From assembly GCA_946479615.1 (NCBI GenBank), contig CAMLGR010000108.1:1-16404 (forward strand): a DNA stretch of 16,404 nt, in the 5' to 3' direction. This stretch comes from an uncultured Bacteroidota bacterium (lineage in GTDB: Bacteria > Bacteroidota > Bacteroidia > Chitinophagales > Chitinophagaceae). A program made the position numbers and the translations under genes. The notes under the pieces were generated by a model, which had not been told where the DNA came from, ran no database searches, and worked only from the letters and a program-made list of their open reading frames with translations. Positions 14,951 to 16,404 of the stretch are shown here, piece after piece (position 1 is the stretch's first letter; each line of letters opens with the position of its first letter).

Positions 14951-16075
14951 ATGCTAACCCGAATTGGTTTTTTACTTCCCCGTTCTACTGATTATCCCGG
15001 CATGGGCTATGATATCGTAGATGCCATGAAGTATAAATTAAAAATGCTGGGGCATGATCCGGTTCAGTTTTTTTCAGAGAATATCGGTTTTGGTGAAAAC
15101 AGCACGTTGAATTATTCAAAGGGAGAAAAATTATTCCTGCAGGATGAAGTTGATCTGGTTGTTGTTTACAGCAACTCCTCCAATGCAGAACCTTTGTATC
15201 AATTGGCGACTGCTTTCAATAAACCATTGATCATACTCGATGCAGGCATGCAGATACCACAATCACCTGTATCGCCTCTTTGTTATCATATTTCTTTACA
15301 GGGTGTGCATGCCTGTCGCATTTCTGGTAATATGGCCGGTGAAGGCAACCGGAAAGTATTAATGGCCACTTCCTTTTATGATGGCGGCTATCGCGGGCCC
15401 TGGTGTTATGATCGTGGATTATCCGAAGCAGGCGGAGCTATCTGCGCCAATTATGTAAGCGGGTATAAACAAGCCGAGTTTACCATCGATCCCTATATTG
15501 GCATGCTTCAGCAATCAGGAGCCACATCCGTAGCCGCTTGTTTCAGCAGTTATCTCGCCGAACTTTTCTTTAAGGCATTACATGAAAAAAATAAAGAAGC
15601 GGTAACACTGCCGTTCTATTGTTCACCTTTTATGGCAGAAGAACAGTTGCTGGGTAAATGCGATTTTCCCGGCGGCGATTTTTTTACTGTCGTACCATGG
15701 GCGCAATCACTCACCAATAAAGAACAACGCATTTTCCTCGACAAGATCCAGGCAGAGAAAAATAAAGAGGCCAATATTTTTCATCTCCTGGGATGGGAAG
15801 CTGCTGTTGTTGCCAGCCAGGCCGCTTCACAGGGCGTGGCTTCACTGAAGAATTTTTCGTATCAAAGTCCGAGGGGGGAAGTGACCATACATCCAGGTAC
15901 GCATTACACGTATGCTCCCCTGTACAAAGGAATGATCAGGGAAAATGCAAATGGAAAATGTGTACTCGAGATAGCGGCTGAAATCCCCATCGATGGCAAT
16001 GAACATATAAAGATCATGGATGATAAACCCGATTCGATCACTTCGGGATGGAAGAATAATTATTTATGTATCTAA
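14951..16075 (+). CDS. Type-1 periplasmic-binding-protein-like protein lacking a signal peptide
   Basis: The 374-residue protein resembles LivK/AmiC-type ligand-binding proteins (Peripla_BP_6 fold). It opens directly with the first strand, 'TRIGFLLPRSTDYPGMGYD' (3-21), has 'EVDLVVVYSNSSNAEPLY' in the region of about 66-83 and 'HLLGWEAAVVASQAA' near the hinge end. No signal peptide or lipobox precedes this, so it should stay in the cytoplasm, unlike ordinary ABC-transporter binding proteins, and no ABC permease or ATPase genes are nearby. The ATG at 14951 was chosen because the frame open upstream to 14897 would overlap the third collar gene and add non-family residues. The stop is 4 nt before the formyltransferase start, so the two are probably co-translated. 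It could be a ligand sensor or a partner of that enzyme. Confidence 0.8.
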   Translation: MLTRIGFLLPRSTDYPGMGYDIVDAMKYKLKMLGHDPVQFFSENIGFGENSTLNYSKGEKLFLQDEVDLVVVYSNSSNAEPLYQLATAFNKPLIILDAGMQIPQSPVSPLCYHISLQGVHACRISGNMAGEGNRKVLMATSFYDGGYRGPWCYDRGLSEAGGAICANYVSGYKQAEFTIDPYIGMLQQSGATSVAACFSSYLAELFFKALHEKNKEAVTLPFYCSPFMAEEQLLGKCDFPGGDFFTVVPWAQSLTNKEQRIFLDKIQAEKNKEANIFHLLGWEAAVVASQAASQGVASLKNFSYQSPRGEVTIHPGTHYTYAPLYKGMIRENANGKCVLEIAAEIPIDGNEHIKIMDDKPDSITSGWKNNYLCI

Positions 16076-16079
16076 GCCT

Positions 16080-16404
16080 ATGCGAATAGCTGTACTTTGT
16101 AATGACCGTATCGCGATGCCTGCACTTGATTACCTGCTCCAGTCAGGTATGGCCATCGCTGCAGGTATGCCCGATCGTCAGCATGAAACGCAATCGATGG
16201 TCAGGGATCGTTGCGCACAGGCGAATATTCCTTTTCAGCTATTTACTAAAAAAAATCTTTTACCCGATATGACGGACTGGCTGCATACACACCAGCCTGA
16301 TGTAGTATTGGTTAAAACATTCCCTTTTTTAATACCCGCCGAAGCATTGGACATTCCCCGTTATGGATTTATCAATTTTCATTATGCACCATTACCGGCC
16401 TGGC
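16080..16404 (+). CDS. Formyltransferase-family protein, N-terminal part (3' end outside window)
   Basis: The 108 visible residues match the N-terminal Rossmann-like domain shared by methionyl-tRNA formyltransferase and other 10-formyl-tetrahydrofolate-dependent enzymes. 'MRIAVLCNDRIAMPALDYLL' is the first strand and helix, and 'GFINFHYAPLPAW' (96-108) holds the catalytic Asn99 and His101 seen as N106 and H108 in E. coli Fmt. It lacks the usual Fmt-like start around residues 5-15 ('GTPxFA'), so it is more likely a specialised formyltransferase acting on an amino acid, sugar or peptide precursor than the housekeeping Fmt. It may be a stand-alone enzyme or the first domain of a larger synthetase; the window ends before this can be decided. 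Confidence 0.82.
   Translation, partial: MRIAVLCNDRIAMPALDYLLQSGMAIAAGMPDRQHETQSMVRDRCAQANIPFQLFTKKNLLPDMTDWLHTHQPDVVLVKTFPFLIPAEALDIPRYGFINFHYAPLPAW

Overview
The window looks like a chromosomal segment of a Bacteroidota bacterium, most likely a Chitinophagaceae-type genome. The reasons are a TonB-dependent receptor, a FucP-type sugar permease beside an amino-sugar etherase, weak Shine-Dalgarno sequences, a GxxExxY-family gene and intergenic palindromes made of short repeated words. All assignments come from reading motifs; no search was run. Nearly every gene is on the + strand; the only convincing minus-strand gene is the GxxExxY gene at 11047-11454.

Region 1 (1-10687) is a sugar, probably amino-sugar, utilisation region. 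It starts with the 3' part of a TonB-dependent receptor that ends at a strong intrinsic terminator (1928-1960). After a palindromic repeat comes a tight six-gene run (2119-8126, gaps of 2-20 nt): a NagB-like deaminase/isomerase paralogue, a phytanoyl-CoA-dioxygenase-like Fe(II)/2-oxoglutarate oxygenase, a TIM-barrel sugar isomerase/epimerase, MurQ (MurNAc-6-phosphate etherase), a FucP/GluP-type permease and an ExuT-like ACS permease. A secreted GH3 glycoside hydrolase follows after 167 nt holding another palindromic repeat. Together they suggest uptake and breakdown of a MurNAc-like or related sugar. The sugar kinase expected for MurNAc is not in view, and the GH3 is not of the NagZ type.

Region 2 (10688-11698) is a repeat-rich island. 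Two tandem copies of a ~170-bp stem-loop element lie on one side of the GxxExxY gene (PD-(D/E)XK-like fold) and one diverged copy on the other. The pair is flanked by a 10-bp direct repeat. This is one of the two most unusual parts of the window.

Region 3 (11699-12911) is a translationally coupled pair: an aspartyl/asparaginyl beta-hydroxylase-like 2OG oxygenase and a small HExxH putative zinc protein. A 315-nt AT-rich gap follows, with a possible operator.

Region 4 (13227-16404) has three tandem phage tail-collar-domain (MdpB-like) paralogues, then a type-1 periplasmic-binding-protein-like protein without a signal peptide, then the start of a formyltransferase that runs off the window. No other phage gene is present, so this looks like a non-phage accessory cluster, possibly leading into a biosynthetic locus. 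It is the other candidate for an undescribed system.
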